Positions 25,029 to 34,163 of a stretch of DNA of 64,000 nucleotides are shown one piece after another. Origin of the DNA: Streptomyces sp. CG1 (GTDB lineage: Bacteria > Actinomycetota > Actinomycetes > Streptomycetales > Streptomycetaceae); contig NZ_CP163518.1 in NCBI RefSeq assembly GCF_041080625.1, positions 4,898,001-4,962,000 on the forward strand. Direction: 5' to 3'. Numbering within the stretch: the first letter of the stretch is position 1; each line of letters opens with the position of its first letter. Made by a program: the position numbers and the translations under genes. The notes beneath the pieces were generated by a model. It ran no database searches and was not told the DNA's origin. It worked only from the letters and a program-made list of their open reading frames with translations.

Positions 25029-26693
25029 CTAACCGAGCAGGCCGCCCACCAGGCCCGGCTGGCCCGAGGACGACGAACCGCCGCTGCCGCCCGTCGACGA
25101 GCCGCCGCCCGTCGAGGAGCCGCCGGTGCTCGTCGGGCCGGCCGACGTGCTCGGGGCGCCTCCGGTCGGGGAGGACTGGCGGGGCGGGACCTGGCCCGTG
25201 GTGCCCTGGGTCTGGCTGGGCGTCGTGGTCGTACCGCCGGCGGAGCGGGTGGCGCCGGGGGTCGCCGCCTTGCCGGACGGGCTGGCGCCCGCGGTGGCGC
25301 CGCCCGTGGGCGAGCCGACGGAGGACGGGCTCTGGCTGTGCCGCCGGCTGGGCCCCTGCGGGATCGGGGAGCCCGGCTGGTCGTTGCGGGGGGCCTCGCC
25401 GGGGCCGGGGACGACCACGCGGCTGGAGTCGCGTACGGCGCCGCCGAACAGGGAGCCGACGAGCAGGGTGAGGCCGACCGTGACGACCGTGATCAGGGCG
25501 CCGCGGCGCAGGACGTAGCTGCGCAGGTCCCAGATGTCCGCGCGGGGGCCGAGGCGGCGCCAGGCGCTGGCGGCGAGGCGGCCGTCCACGGAGTAGACGG
25601 GGGCGCCGGCGATGATCAGCGGGGACCAGGCGGCGAGGTAGATGATGTCGGGGGCGTCGTAGGCGGGGACCGTCTTCCAGCTGACGGTGACGATCAGGGC
25701 GGCGGAGAGCAGGGCGCCCAGGACCGCGGCCACGCGCTGCCAGCAGCCGAGGATCGTGAGGACGCCGACGACCACCTGGAGGAAGGCGATGACCAGGCCG
25801 GAGCCGACCGGGTGGTGGAGGGCGAGCTGGCGCAGCGGTTCGGCCACGTCCCACGGGTGCAGGGTGTTGAGCCACTTGACCATCGAGCCGCGCTTGCCGC
25901 CGTCGAAGTAGACGGGGTCGCACAGCTTGCCCATACCGGCGTAGATGGTGATGAACCCGAGGAAGATGCGGAGCGGGAGGAGGACGACGCCGAGGTTCAT
26001 CCGGCGGCCGGGGTAGTAGGCGTGCCGGGCCGGGTCGTCGCCGTGGCGGCGGGTGGGGCGCGGGGCGTCGGGGTCGGATTCGGCGTACTCGTCGTAGTCG
26101 TCGTAGTCCTCGTACGAGTCGTAGCCGGCGTCCTGGTAGGAGGAGTCGTCGTAGGCGCCGGCTTCCGTGCGCATGGGGGGCAGCAGGCGGGTGCCGGAGT
26201 CGTCGGGGGAGGTGCGCTGGTGGCCCACGACCGGGGTCTCGACCGTCTGGTCCAGTGAGTCGTAGCCGTCGCCGTAGCCGGTCTCGACGCGCGGGATGAC
26301 CTGGGTGGCGCCGGGCTCGGGCTCGTCGGCGTGGCGGACGCTGCTGCCCCGCACGGCCTGGAGGAGGCGGTGGGCGCCGGTGTCGTCGGGGGCGGACTTG
26401 CCGCTCCACACGACCGGGCGGCGGCGGCCGGCGGCGGCGCCCGACCGGCCGGCGGCGCCCACGACGGGCATCCGGGCGGGGTCGGCACTCAGATGCCGGG
26501 CGATCCGCGGGGATTGGGCGCGTTTCGCCGACGGGCCCAGCTGTACGCGGAAGCTGGGGTGGTTGACGATGACCTGCGCCGGATCGCTCGGCACCTTCAC
26601 CATGCTCAGCGCGGGAGCGTCGTCGGGCCCGGACTGGAATCCCGACGAGCGGTCCCCCGTGGGTGTGCGGGGTGTTCTGGTGTCCACACTCAT
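25029..26693 (-). CDS. DoxX-family membrane protein with long disordered ends
   Basis: A 554-residue protein. Residues 1-235 are polar and unstructured, with an Asp/Tyr-rich stretch (DDSSYQDAGYDSYEDYDDYD). A DoxX-type membrane domain follows at about 240-430: NLGVVLLPLRIFLGFITIYA, then further segments VIAFLQVVVGVLTILGC and ALLSAALIVTVSW, and a last helix near 415. The tail of about 120 residues is Ser/Gly/Thr/Pro-rich. DoxX proteins are linked to respiratory or thiol/redox complexes. The location next to rlmB/cysS seems conserved in Streptomyces; the function is unknown. Confidence 0.82.
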   Translation of the reverse strand: MSVDTRTPRTPTGDRSSGFQSGPDDAPALSMVKVPSDPAQVIVNHPSFRVQLGPSAKRAQSPRIARHLSADPARMPVVGAAGRSGAAAGRRRPVVWSGKSAPDDTGAHRLLQAVRGSSVRHADEPEPGATQVIPRVETGYGDGYDSLDQTVETPVVGHQRTSPDDSGTRLLPPMRTEAGAYDDSSYQDAGYDSYEDYDDYDEYAESDPDAPRPTRRHGDDPARHAYYPGRRMNLGVVLLPLRIFLGFITIYAGMGKLCDPVYFDGGKRGSMVKWLNTLHPWDVAEPLRQLALHHPVGSGLVIAFLQVVVGVLTILGCWQRVAAVLGALLSAALIVTVSWKTVPAYDAPDIIYLAAWSPLIIAGAPVYSVDGRLAASAWRRLGPRADIWDLRSYVLRRGALITVVTVGLTLLVGSLFGGAVRDSSRVVVPGPGEAPRNDQPGSPIPQGPSRRHSQSPSSVGSPTGGATAGASPSGKAATPGATRSAGGTTTTPSQTQGTTGQVPPRQSSPTGGAPSTSAGPTSTGGSSTGGGSSTGGSGGSSSSGQPGLVGGLLG

Positions 26694-26856
26694 CTAACCG
26701 AGTGACGTGGAGTTAGGACACTGCTTTGACCGGGGCGGATGTGTCCGGACCCCGTCAAAGCGGCCTCGAACACCACACGGGCGCCAGAATTACCCCGTAA
26801 GGGGGAAGTTCCGGACGGGTGTTCAATCTTCGATCCACCCCGTCCGCGTGCCGATG

Positions 26857-27798
26857 TCAGCTGCGCCTGCGCGCCGCCTCGTAGAGCACGATCCCCGCCG
26901 CCACACCCGCGTTCAGCGACTCCGCGCCACCCGGCATCGAGATCCGGACGCGGACGTCGCAGGTCTCGCCGACCAGGCGGGACAGGCCTTTGCCCTCGCT
27001 GCCGACCACGATGACGACCGGGCCCTCGAGGGCTTCCAGGTCACCGAGTTCGGTCTCACCGTCGGCGGCGAGGCCGACGACCGTGATGCCGGCCTTCTTG
27101 TACGCCTCCAGGGCGCGGGTGAGGTTGGTGGCGCGGGCGACCGGGGTGCGGGCGGCCGTACCGGCCGAGGTCTTCCAGGCGCCGGCGGTCATGCCGGCCG
27201 AGCGGCGCTCGGGCACGACCACGCCGTGACCGCCGAAGGCGGAAACGGAGCGGACGACGGCGCCGAGGTTGCGCGGGTCGGTGACGCCGTCCAGCGCGAC
27301 GATCAGCGGGTCGGCGCCCTCGTCGTAGGCCGCCTCGGCGAGGTCCTCGGGGTGCGCGTACTCGTACGGCGGGACCTGCAGGACGAGGCCCTGGTGGTTG
27401 AGGCCGTTCGTCATGCGGTCCAGCTCGGGGCGCGGGGCCTCCATCAGGTTGATGCCGCCGCGCTCGGCGGCGAGCTGCAGGGCCTCGCGGACGCGCTCGT
27501 CGTTGTCGATGAACTGCTGGACGTAGAGGGTGGAGGCGGGTACGCCCTCGCGGAGCGCCTCGACCACCGGGTTACGGCCGACGACCATCTCGGACGCCGA
27601 CCTGCCGGCGCCCCGGCGCTGCGGGGTGCGGCCCTGGGCGCGGCGGGACTTGGCCGCGGCGGCGCGCTGCTTGGCGTGCCCCTTGCGCATCTCGGCGGGC
27701 GGGGTCGGGCCCTTGCCCTCCAGGCCCCGGCGCCGCTGTCCGCCGCTGCCGACCTGCGCGCCCTTCTTGCCGGACATGCGGCGGTTGTTCGCGGCCAT
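26857..27798 (-). CDS. rlmB: 23S rRNA guanosine 2'-O-methyltransferase, TrmH/SpoU family
   Basis: A 313-residue SpoU methyltransferase. A basic Arg/Lys/Gly-rich N-terminal extension (about 70 residues) precedes the substrate-binding domain ([20 protein letters not shown]). The trefoil-knot catalytic domain follows with the three motifs [31 protein letters not shown] and [20 protein letters not shown]. By similarity it would methylate G2251 of 23S rRNA; TrmH-family paralogues make other targets possible. It lies directly downstream of cysS on the same strand, beyond a hairpin, so it may be partly co-transcribed. Confidence 0.9.
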   Translation of the reverse strand: MAANNRRMSGKKGAQVGSGGQRRRGLEGKGPTPPAEMRKGHAKQRAAAAKSRRAQGRTPQRRGAGRSASEMVVGRNPVVEALREGVPASTLYVQQFIDNDERVREALQLAAERGGINLMEAPRPELDRMTNGLNHQGLVLQVPPYEYAHPEDLAEAAYDEGADPLIVALDGVTDPRNLGAVVRSVSAFGGHGVVVPERRSAGMTAGAWKTSAGTAARTPVARATNLTRALEAYKKAGITVVGLAADGETELGDLEALEGPVVIVVGSEGKGLSRLVGETCDVRVRISMPGGAESLNAGVAAGIVLYEAARRRS

Positions 27799-27841
27799 GA
27801 GTTACCCGTCTCCGTGAGCTTCGTACGTACGTCTTATGCAG

Positions 27842-27869
27842 TGTGCCGCCCGGGAGGCCGGGCGGCACA
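27842..27869 (-). terminator. Hairpin between cysS and rlmB
   Basis: Perfect 12-bp arms TGTGCCGCCCGG (27842-27853) and CCGGGCGGCACA (27858-27869) with a 4-nt loop lie in the short gap between the two minus-strand genes. It is a terminator or attenuator. Confidence 0.65.
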
Positions 27870-27890
27870 GTCGATCTTCATGATCTGGGG

Positions 27891-29291
27891 TCAGGACTTG
27901 AGGCTCCAGCGCGGACCCTGCGCGCTGTCCTCGATGACCAGCCCGGACTGGCTGAGCTGGTCCCGGATGGCGTCGGCGGTGGCCCAGTCCTTGCGGGCGC
28001 GGGCGGACTCGCGCTGGTCCAGGACGAGGCGGACGAGGCTGTCGACCACACCGTGCAGGTCTTCGCCCTGGTCGGACTCCCCGGCCCACTGCTCGTCGAG
28101 CGGGTCGAGGCCGAGGACGCCGAGCATGGCCCGCACCTCGGCGAGCCGGGCCACGGCGGCCTCCTTGTCGTCGGCTGCCAGCGCGCTGTTGCCCTGGCGG
28201 ACCGTGGTGTGCACGACGGCGAGTGCCTGCGGGACGCCCAGGTCGTCGTCCATCGCCTCGGCGAAGGCGGGCGGGACCTCGGCGGCCGGGTCGACCGCCT
28301 TCCCGGCCAGCTCGGTGACCCGCTGCACGAAGCCCTCGATCCGGGCGAACGCCGACTCGGCCTCGCGCAGCGCCTCCTCGCTGTACTCGATCATCGAGCG
28401 GTAGTGCGGGGTGCCCAGGTAGTAGCGCAGGACGACGGGCCGCCACTGCTTGACCATCTCGGACACGAGGACGCTGTTGCCGAGCGACTTGGACATCTTG
28501 TCGCCGGCCATGGTGACCCAGGCGTTGTGCACCCAGTACCGGGCGAAGTCGTCGCCGTAGGCCTTGGCCTGGGCGATCTCGTTCTCGTGGTGCGGGAAGA
28601 TCAGGTCCAGCCCGCCGCCGTGGACGTCGAAGGCGGAGCCGAGGTACTTGTGCGCCATCGCCGAGCACTCCAGGTGCCAGCCGGGGCGTCCGGGGCCCCA
28701 TGGCGTCGGCCAGGTCGGCTCGCCGGGCTTGGCGGCCTTCCACATGGCGAAGTCCCGCGGGTCCCGCTTGCCGGTCTCGCCCTCGCCGGACGGCTGCAGC
28801 AGGTTGTCCAGCTCCTGCCGGGACAGCTCCAGATACTGCGGGAACGACCGTACGTCGAAGTAGACGTTGCCGTCGGCCGCGTAGGCGTGCCCGCGCTCGA
28901 TGAGGCGCTGCATCATCTCGACCATCTCGGTGATGTGGCCGGTGGCGCGCGGCTCGTAGGTCGGCGGCAGGCAGCCGAGGGCGTTGTAACCCTCGTTGAA
29001 GGCGCGCTCGTTCTCGTACCCGATCGACCACCAGGGCCGGCCCTGCTCATGGGCCTTGGCGATGATCTTGTCGTCGATGTCGGTGACGTTCCTGATGAAC
29101 GTCACCTCGTAGCCGCGGTACTGGAACCAGCGGCGCATGACGTCGAAGTTGAGGTACGAGCGGACGTGCCCGATGTGGGGTGCGCTCTGCACGGTGGCGC
29201 CACACAGGTAGATCGAGACACAACCCGGCTTGAGCGGGGTGAAGTCACGGATCTGCCGGGCGTTGGTGTCGTACAGGCGAATGGTCACCAC
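27891..29291 (-). CDS. cysS: Cysteinyl-tRNA synthetase
   Basis: A 466-residue class I synthetase of standard length. The N-terminal zinc-binding Cys is in YLCGATVQSAPHIGHVRSYL, which also carries the HIGH motif at about residues 39-42. KMSKSLGNSV near 268 is the KMSKS loop, with further zinc ligands near 210-240 (LECSAMAHKYLG, FPHHENEIAQ). The C-terminal helical anticodon-binding domain is complete. It charges tRNA-Cys. Streptomyces also carry the related mycothiol ligase MshC, but this length and KMSKS context fit CysS. Confidence 0.95.
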   Translation of the reverse strand: MVTIRLYDTNARQIRDFTPLKPGCVSIYLCGATVQSAPHIGHVRSYLNFDVMRRWFQYRGYEVTFIRNVTDIDDKIIAKAHEQGRPWWSIGYENERAFNEGYNALGCLPPTYEPRATGHITEMVEMMQRLIERGHAYAADGNVYFDVRSFPQYLELSRQELDNLLQPSGEGETGKRDPRDFAMWKAAKPGEPTWPTPWGPGRPGWHLECSAMAHKYLGSAFDVHGGGLDLIFPHHENEIAQAKAYGDDFARYWVHNAWVTMAGDKMSKSLGNSVLVSEMVKQWRPVVLRYYLGTPHYRSMIEYSEEALREAESAFARIEGFVQRVTELAGKAVDPAAEVPPAFAEAMDDDLGVPQALAVVHTTVRQGNSALAADDKEAAVARLAEVRAMLGVLGLDPLDEQWAGESDQGEDLHGVVDSLVRLVLDQRESARARKDWATADAIRDQLSQSGLVIEDSAQGPRWSLKS

Positions 29292-29333
29292 TCCAGGGTA
29301 GTGGGCCCGGGGTGGTGCCTCGTGCCGCTTGGC

Positions 29334-29470
29334 TCAGAACACCCCCACGACCTTCTCCGGCGTGATCCTGACGATCACACGGGCGGCGTCGTCGACGGAA
29401 GCCGGGTTGCCCCATCCGACAGCGGGCTCCGCCCGCGGGCCGCGCACTTCTTGCCGACGCACTTCTCACA
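29334..29470 (-). pseudogene. Duplicated tail of the neighbouring PPOX gene
   Basis: From the stop codon at 29334-29336 the minus strand encodes NPASVDDAARVIVRITPEKV then VGVF, almost identical to the end of the gene at 29519-29923. Similarity also appears further on in CGCGCACTTCTTGCCG versus CCGCGTACTTCTTGCCG, after an inserted segment. No start or domain remains. It looks like a tandem duplication that has decayed. Confidence 0.7.
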
Positions 29471-29518
29471 CGGACGACTCCCCCCGACCATCAGCCCACG
29501 ACCACACCGCACGCACCC

Positions 29519-29923
29519 TCAGAACATCCCCACGACCTTCTCCGGCGTGATCCGGACGATGACGCGGGCGGCGTCGTTGACAGAGGCTGGGTTGAACTCC
29601 GCGTACTTCTTGCCGGTGTACTTCATCGACAGTTCGTCGATCAGCTCGGCGGCGCCCTGCGTGGCGAACTCCGCGATACCCCGGATCTCGCCGTAGACGT
29701 AGGGCGTCTCGGGGTCCTGGACGACGACGCTCACCCGGTGGTCGCGGTCGAGGTTCTTCTTCTTGCGGCGGTCGACGGTCGTCGAGAACAGGATCTGGTC
29801 ACCGTCCCGCTTCACCCACACCGGGGACATCTGCGGGCGGCCGTCGGGCTGGATCGTGCCGACCACGATGAAGACGGGACTGTCGAGCAGGGCCTTGAGC
29901 CGGTCGGGCAGGGTGGCGGGCAT
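29519..29923 (-). CDS. PPOX-class F420-dependent oxidoreductase
   Basis: A 134-residue split-beta-barrel flavin/F420 protein: FIVVGTIQPDGRPQMSPVWV then KRDGDQILFSTTVDRRKKKN, with the Lys/Arg-rich RRKKKNLDRD phosphate-binding stretch typical of F420-binding PPOX-like enzymes. It probably reduces unsaturated small molecules using F420H2; the substrate is unknown. ATG 29923 with GAGGAGG is preferred to the longer frame. A decayed duplicate of its 3' end lies just downstream. Confidence 0.85.
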   Translation of the reverse strand: MPATLPDRLKALLDSPVFIVVGTIQPDGRPQMSPVWVKRDGDQILFSTTVDRRKKKNLDRDHRVSVVVQDPETPYVYGEIRGIAEFATQGAAELIDELSMKYTGKKYAEFNPASVNDAARVIVRITPEKVVGMF

Positions 29924-30005
29924 GGGTGCCTCCTCGGGCAGGTGTGACTCTCCGGGTACCCTCGCACGCTCTCCGCTCACCCGCACCGCGAGCGGAACGG
30001 CGGCC

Positions 30006-30500
30006 TCAGCCCGTACGGACCACCAGTGCCGTCGCGACCGCCATCAGCCCCTCCTCGCGGCCCGGGAAGCCGAGGCCGTCCGTGGTGGCGCCGGAGACGG
30101 AGACGGGGGCACCGGCCGCCTCGGAGAGGATCTTCTGGGCCTCGTCCCGGCGCCTGCCGATCTTGGGGCGGGGGCCGACGACCTGGACGGCGATGTTGCC
30201 GATGGTGAAGCCCGCCTCGCGGACGATCCGGGCGGCTTCCGTGAGGAGGGTCACCCCGGGGGCGCCGGACCACTCGGGGCGGCCGGTGCCGAAGTGCTGT
30301 CCCAGGTCACCGAGCCCGGCGGCGGAGAAGAGCGCGTTGCAGGCCGCGTGGGCGACCACGTCCGCGTCGGAGTGCCCGGCCAGGCCAGGCCCCTCGCCCT
30401 CCCACTTCAGGCCCGCGCACCACAGCTCGCGGCCCTCCTCGAAGGCGTGGATGTCGGTGCCGATGCCGACCTGGGGAAGCAGCGGCGTCTCAGAAGCCAT
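30006..30500 (-). CDS. ispF: 2-C-methyl-D-erythritol 2,4-cyclodiphosphate synthase
   Basis: A 164-residue protein with the IspF signatures: [16 protein letters not shown] at the start (metal-binding D and H), [19 protein letters not shown] near residues 42-60 (third metal ligand), DLGQHFG near 65, and [14 protein letters not shown] near 138. It makes the cyclodiphosphate of the non-mevalonate (MEP) isoprenoid pathway. It overlaps the end of ispD by 11 bp, so the two enzymes are translated from one message. Confidence 0.95.
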   Translation of the reverse strand: MASETPLLPQVGIGTDIHAFEEGRELWCAGLKWEGEGPGLAGHSDADVVAHAACNALFSAAGLGDLGQHFGTGRPEWSGAPGVTLLTEAARIVREAGFTIGNIAVQVVGPRPKIGRRRDEAQKILSEAAGAPVSVSGATTDGLGFPGREEGLMAVATALVVRTG

Positions 30501-31242
30501 CGTTCAGCCTCCTGCGGGCCAGGACCGCCTCGGCGAGGACCAGGTCGAGGGGGCGGGTGACCTTGAAGGCCTCCTCGTGGCCGGGGACGGCCACGACCGT
30601 GAGGCCCAGCTGCTCGACCATGCTCGCGTCGTCCGTGACGTTGTCGGTGACGGTCTCGTGGGCGCGGACCAGGGTGGCCCGGTCGAAGCCCTGGGGCGTC
30701 TGGACGGCGCGCAGCCGGGCGCGCTCCGGGGTGGCGACGACCGGTTCGGGCTCGCCGGCCTCGGCGGCGGGCTCGACCTCCTTGACGGTGTCGGCGAGCG
30801 GGAGCGCGGGGACCACGGCGGGCGCGCCGGTGCGTACGGCCTCGATGACCGCGTCGACCGTGTCGACCGGGACGAGCGGGCGGGCCGCGTCATGGACGAG
30901 CACGACGCCGTACTCGGGGGGCAGGGCGTCCAGGCCGAGCTTCACCGATTCCTGCCGGGTGTCCCCGCCGGGCACGACCAGAAAGTCGGTGCGCTCCGGC
31001 AGGGCGTGCGCGTCGAGCAGGGACTTGACCTCGGCGGTGCCGTCGGACGGTGCGACGACGATCACCAGGGAGACATGACGGGACGCGGCGAGTGCGCGGA
31101 CCGCGTGGATGAGCATGGGCGTGCCGTTCAGCGCGCGGAGCGCCTTGGGGGCGCCCGGACCGAGGCGTACGCCCCGGCCGGCGGCGGGAATCACGGCGGC
31201 GACGGGGGTCTGCGCGGGTGAAGGGCGCGATTCGTCAGACAT
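30490..31242 (-). CDS. ispD: 2-C-methyl-D-erythritol 4-phosphate cytidylyltransferase
   Basis: A 250-residue MEP-pathway enzyme that joins CTP and MEP. The nucleotide-binding [20 protein letters not shown] spans residues 15-34, followed by [13 protein letters not shown] near 92, [12 protein letters not shown] near 113, TPQGF near 182 and [10 protein letters not shown] near 200. It is the first gene of the ispD-ispF pair. Its upstream region (31243-31574) separates it from carD, reading the same way. Confidence 0.95.
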   Translation of the reverse strand: MSDESRPSPAQTPVAAVIPAAGRGVRLGPGAPKALRALNGTPMLIHAVRALAASRHVSLVIVVAPSDGTAEVKSLLDAHALPERTDFLVVPGGDTRQESVKLGLDALPPEYGVVLVHDAARPLVPVDTVDAVIEAVRTGAPAVVPALPLADTVKEVEPAAEAGEPEPVVATPERARLRAVQTPQGFDRATLVRAHETVTDNVTDDASMVEQLGLTVVAVPGHEEAFKVTRPLDLVLAEAVLARRRLNDGF

Positions 31243-31574
31243 CGGTTCCTGTCAGGTTTGTGTGCTCGACCCAGGTGGGTATGGCCTGGAGGAGTGCCGG
31301 GCGCGACGCTTTGACCGGACCCTTTCCGTGACACTGGTCGAGCCATCTGCCCGGGCCCGGCACCTCAAGCAGGGGGACTTTCCCCGAGGTGTACAGCGGG
31401 CGTTTCGGCGCTCCGTTTCCGGCAGCCGAAGCTGTGTTGAAGTTTTACGGTTTTTTCCGGGGACGAACATGCCGCAGCGCCCGGCGACATGTTCCGTGTC
31501 ATCGGGCACCGCGGCATTTCACTGTGCTGAACGTGCTGAGCATGACGGAAGCGAAGGTTCGCTGCCGTGGTGCG
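31243..31574. other. Gene-free gap between carD and ispD
   Basis: These 332 bases lie between two minus-strand genes. I see no coding frame with family-like sequence. An A/T-richer patch at about 31437-31456 (TTGAAGTTTTACGGTTTTTT) could be part of the ispD promoter. No certain element was found. Confidence 0.4.
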
Positions 31575-32057
31575 TCAGGAGGCGAGCACCTCGTCGAGCA
31601 GGGCCTCGGCCTTGTCCTCGTTCGTGTTCTCCGCGAGAGCCAGCTCGCTCACCAGGATCTGGCGGGCCTTGGCGAGCATGCGCTTCTCACCGGCGGAGAG
31701 CCCGCGCTCGCGCTCACGACGCCACAGGTCACGCACGACTTCGGCGACCTTGATGACATCGCCGGAGGCGAGCTTCTCCAGGTTTGCCTTGTAGCGACGG
31801 GACCAGTTCGTGGGCTCCTCGGCATACGGTGCGCGCAGCACCTCGAAGACCCGGTCCAGCCCGTCCTGACCGACCACATCACGCACACCCACGAACTCAG
31901 CATTGTCCGCTGGCACACGCACCGTCAGGTCACCCTGGGCGACCTTCAGCACCAAGTAGGTCTTGTCCACGCCTTTGATCTGGCGAGTTTCGATGGCCTC
32001 GATCAGCGCGGCCCCGTGATGGGGATAGACCACGGTGTCGCCAACCTTGAACGTCAT
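31575..32057 (-). CDS. carD: CarD-family RNA polymerase-binding regulator
   Basis: A 160-residue protein. The N-terminal Tudor-like RNA polymerase interaction domain starts [20 protein letters not shown], and [20 protein letters not shown] follows. The helical C-terminal domain binds the upstream edge of the promoter bubble and includes the conserved Trp in [19 protein letters not shown]. CarD stabilises open complexes at many promoters in actinobacteria. The length matches mycobacterial CarD. It diverges from the lipoprotein gene across a long gene-free interval. Confidence 0.95.
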   Translation of the reverse strand: MTFKVGDTVVYPHHGAALIEAIETRQIKGVDKTYLVLKVAQGDLTVRVPADNAEFVGVRDVVGQDGLDRVFEVLRAPYAEEPTNWSRRYKANLEKLASGDVIKVAEVVRDLWRRERERGLSAGEKRMLAKARQILVSELALAENTNEDKAEALLDEVLAS

Positions 32058-32721
32058 GTGACAGGTACCCCTTCCGTGGCTATCCAGGGTAACACGGATA
32101 CGGCGTCTTCTGAATGGCGTTTTCGCAGGTCAGGGCATATCTCGGGGCTTGACAACTGCGACAGGAACGTGCTGCGAGGGGCCTGCGGGAGCGGGAATTC
32201 GCAGGTCGGAGGGGCTCTTCGGGCGGGGTGAAACGCGTACGTTACACACTCCCGGAGCTGCCTCCAAGTGGACGAACGTCCCGTTTTGTCCGCTTCCAAG
32301 CGTACGACTTCCGCTACTCCGTTCGGTGGCCCGGGGCCGTTCCGGACCGATTCCGGAATTGATCAACGGCCGACGGACAGGTGCCGTGTGATCAATATCG
32401 AGGGCGGTCATCGAGAGGGCCATCGAGAGCGGTCATCGACGGATCCATCAAGGGAGCCATCGACTGGTCACGCATTCCTTCACGGAAATTTTGCGAGCGG
32501 TTATGTGAATGGCGGACGAGCGCCCGGCAAAGTGACTGGAGAGTCACTTGTGACGGGAGTGACGAGGCGTTCGCGGTACCCCCAGCCGGAGGCAAGCCGG
32601 GCGCTTGGGGAGGGTCGGGTGCGGCCGCCTGGGAACGGCTCGGTAACCTAAGCCCGCTGACAGACACTTAGGGTGGCTTTATCAGGGGAGCCGCCCGCGC
32701 GTTCAAGGAGTTGCCGCCGCC
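32058..32721. other. Long gene-free divergent region upstream of carD
   Basis: This 664-bp interval lies between carD (minus) and a lipoprotein gene (plus). Open frames are short, GC-biased shadows. On the minus strand TACCCT near 32090 could be a carD -10. On the plus strand TTGACA occurs near 32149 without an obvious partner. Otherwise I see nothing recognisable. Confidence 0.4.
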
Positions 32722-33411
32722 GTGAGCAGCAGCCTTCGACGCGGCGCCCTCGCCGCCTCCGCCATCGCCTTCTCGATCGCCTCGCTCGCCGCGTGTGGTG
32801 CCGGCAACGGCTCGCAGACCCTGGAGGTCAAGCCGGACAACGCGGCGACCTCGGTCGGCGACATCAAGATCCAGAATGCGCTGGTCATCACCCAGCCCGA
32901 CCTGAAGTCGACGGGTCCGGCGGTGATCTCCGCGACCCTGTTCAACCAGGGCGACACGGACGAGACCCTGCAGTCCATCGCCGTCGAGGGCAGCAGCCAG
33001 ACCGTCAAGCTGACCCCGGCCAAGGGCGGGAACCTGACCGTCCCGGCGCACGGCTCGCTGATCCTCGGCGGCAAGGACAACGCCTCCGCGGAGCTGCCCA
33101 GCGGCCGTCAGTCGGTCCAGGACGGCAACGCGCAGAAGATCACCTTCACCCTCAGCAAGACCGGTGCGGTGAGCCTGCAGGCCTTCGTGGTGCCGGCCAC
33201 CAGCTACTTCGACAAGTGGGGCCCGAGCACGATCCCGTCCGCCCCGGCGATCCCCACCGGCGCCCCGGGCGCGAGCGGCTCCCCGTCCACCAGCGGCAAG
33301 CCGGCCAAGGGCAAGGGCGGCAAGGCCACCCCGTCGTCCTCGGCGAGCGGCAAGGCGGGCACCGGCGCCACCCCGAGCGACTCGGCGTCGCAGTCGGTCG
33401 CCGGCCACTGA
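32722..33411 (+). CDS. Putative lipoprotein, LpqE/PCuAC-like
   Basis: A 229-residue protein from GTG 32722. A signal sequence of about 23 residues ends in the lipobox SLAAC, with lipid-modified Cys near residue 25. An immunoglobulin-like beta domain resembling copper-chaperone/LpqE lipoproteins follows (AVISATLFNQGDTDETLQSI). The C-terminal 60 residues are a Lys/Ser/Gly/Thr-rich low-complexity tail, probably spanning the wall. Typical PCuAC Met/His copper ligands are not evident. It converges on phoP across a perfect hairpin. Confidence 0.75.
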   Translation: MSSSLRRGALAASAIAFSIASLAACGAGNGSQTLEVKPDNAATSVGDIKIQNALVITQPDLKSTGPAVISATLFNQGDTDETLQSIAVEGSSQTVKLTPAKGGNLTVPAHGSLILGGKDNASAELPSGRQSVQDGNAQKITFTLSKTGAVSLQAFVVPATSYFDKWGPSTIPSAPAIPTGAPGASGSPSTSGKPAKGKGGKATPSSSASGKAGTGATPSDSASQSVAGH

Positions 33412-33416
33412 GCAGC

Positions 33417-33467
33417 CGTACGACGAAGGGCGGCACCCCAGCACGGGGTGCCGCCCTTCGTCGTACG
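33417..33467. terminator. Bidirectional terminator, 23-bp perfect stem
   Basis: The arm 33417-33439 (starting CGTACGACGAAGGGCGGCAC) pairs perfectly with 33445-33467 around a 5-nt loop. It separates the convergent lipoprotein and phoP genes and should stop transcription both ways. Confidence 0.85.
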
Positions 33468-33482
33468 GCGAGTACGAGCGGT

Positions 33483-34163
33483 TTACGGCTCGAACTTGTA
33501 GCCCAGACCCCGGACCGTCACCAGATACCGCGGCGCCCCCGGGTCCGGCTCGATCTTGGCGCGAAGGCGCTTGACGTGGACGTCGAGGGTCTTGGTGTCG
33601 CCCACGTAGTCGGCGCCCCAGACACGGTCGATCAGCTGCATGCGGGTCAGGACGCGGCCGGCGTTGCGCAGCAGCATCTCCAGCAGGTCGAACTCCTTCA
33701 GCGGGAGGTCGACCTTGGAGCCGCTGACCGTCACCACGTGGCGGTCGACGTCCATGCGGACCGGGCCCGCCTCCAGGGCGGCCGGGGCGACCTCCTCCGG
33801 CTCGCCGCGGCGCCGCAGGACGGCCCGGATGCGGGCGACCAGCTCACGTGAGGAGAACGGCTTGGTGACGTAGTCGTCGGCTCCTATTTCGAGACCTACG
33901 ACCTTGTCGATCTCGCTGTCCTTGGCCGTCACCATGATCACGGGGACGTTGGAGCGGCCGCGCAGCTGACGGCACACCTCCGTGCCGGGCAGCCCCGGCA
34001 GCATCAGGTCGAGGAGGACGAGGTCGGCGCCGTTGCGCTCGAACTCGTCGAGTCCGTCGGGGCCCGTGGCCGCAACGGCGACCTCGAAGCCCTCCTTGCG
34101 GAGCATGTACGACAGGGCGTCGGAGAAGGACTCCTCGTCCTCGACGACGAGCACTCGGGTCAC
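33483..34163 (-). CDS. phoP: Phosphate response regulator PhoP
   Basis: A 226-residue OmpR-type regulator. The receiver domain begins MTRVLVVEDEESFSDALSYM, has the phosphoacceptor Asp in LVLLDLMLPGLPG near residue 52 and the Lys of VTAKD near 100. The C-terminal winged helix ends TVRGLGYKFEP. It activates phosphate-starvation genes by binding PHO boxes, and affects secondary metabolism in Streptomyces. It overlaps phoR by four bases. Confidence 0.95.
   Translation of the reverse strand: MTRVLVVEDEESFSDALSYMLRKEGFEVAVAATGPDGLDEFERNGADLVLLDLMLPGLPGTEVCRQLRGRSNVPVIMVTAKDSEIDKVVGLEIGADDYVTKPFSSRELVARIRAVLRRRGEPEEVAPAALEAGPVRMDVDRHVVTVSGSKVDLPLKEFDLLEMLLRNAGRVLTRMQLIDRVWGADYVGDTKTLDVHVKRLRAKIEPDPGAPRYLVTVRGLGYKFEP

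Noticed and set aside
25338..26258. Long plus-strand frame within the DoxX gene
   Set aside because: It is antisense to a well-supported membrane protein and has a Gly/Ala/Val/Glu/Asp-rich mirror composition.
27843..29696. 617-residue plus-strand frame opposite cysS
   Set aside because: It is an antisense shadow of the CysS gene, caused by GC bias.
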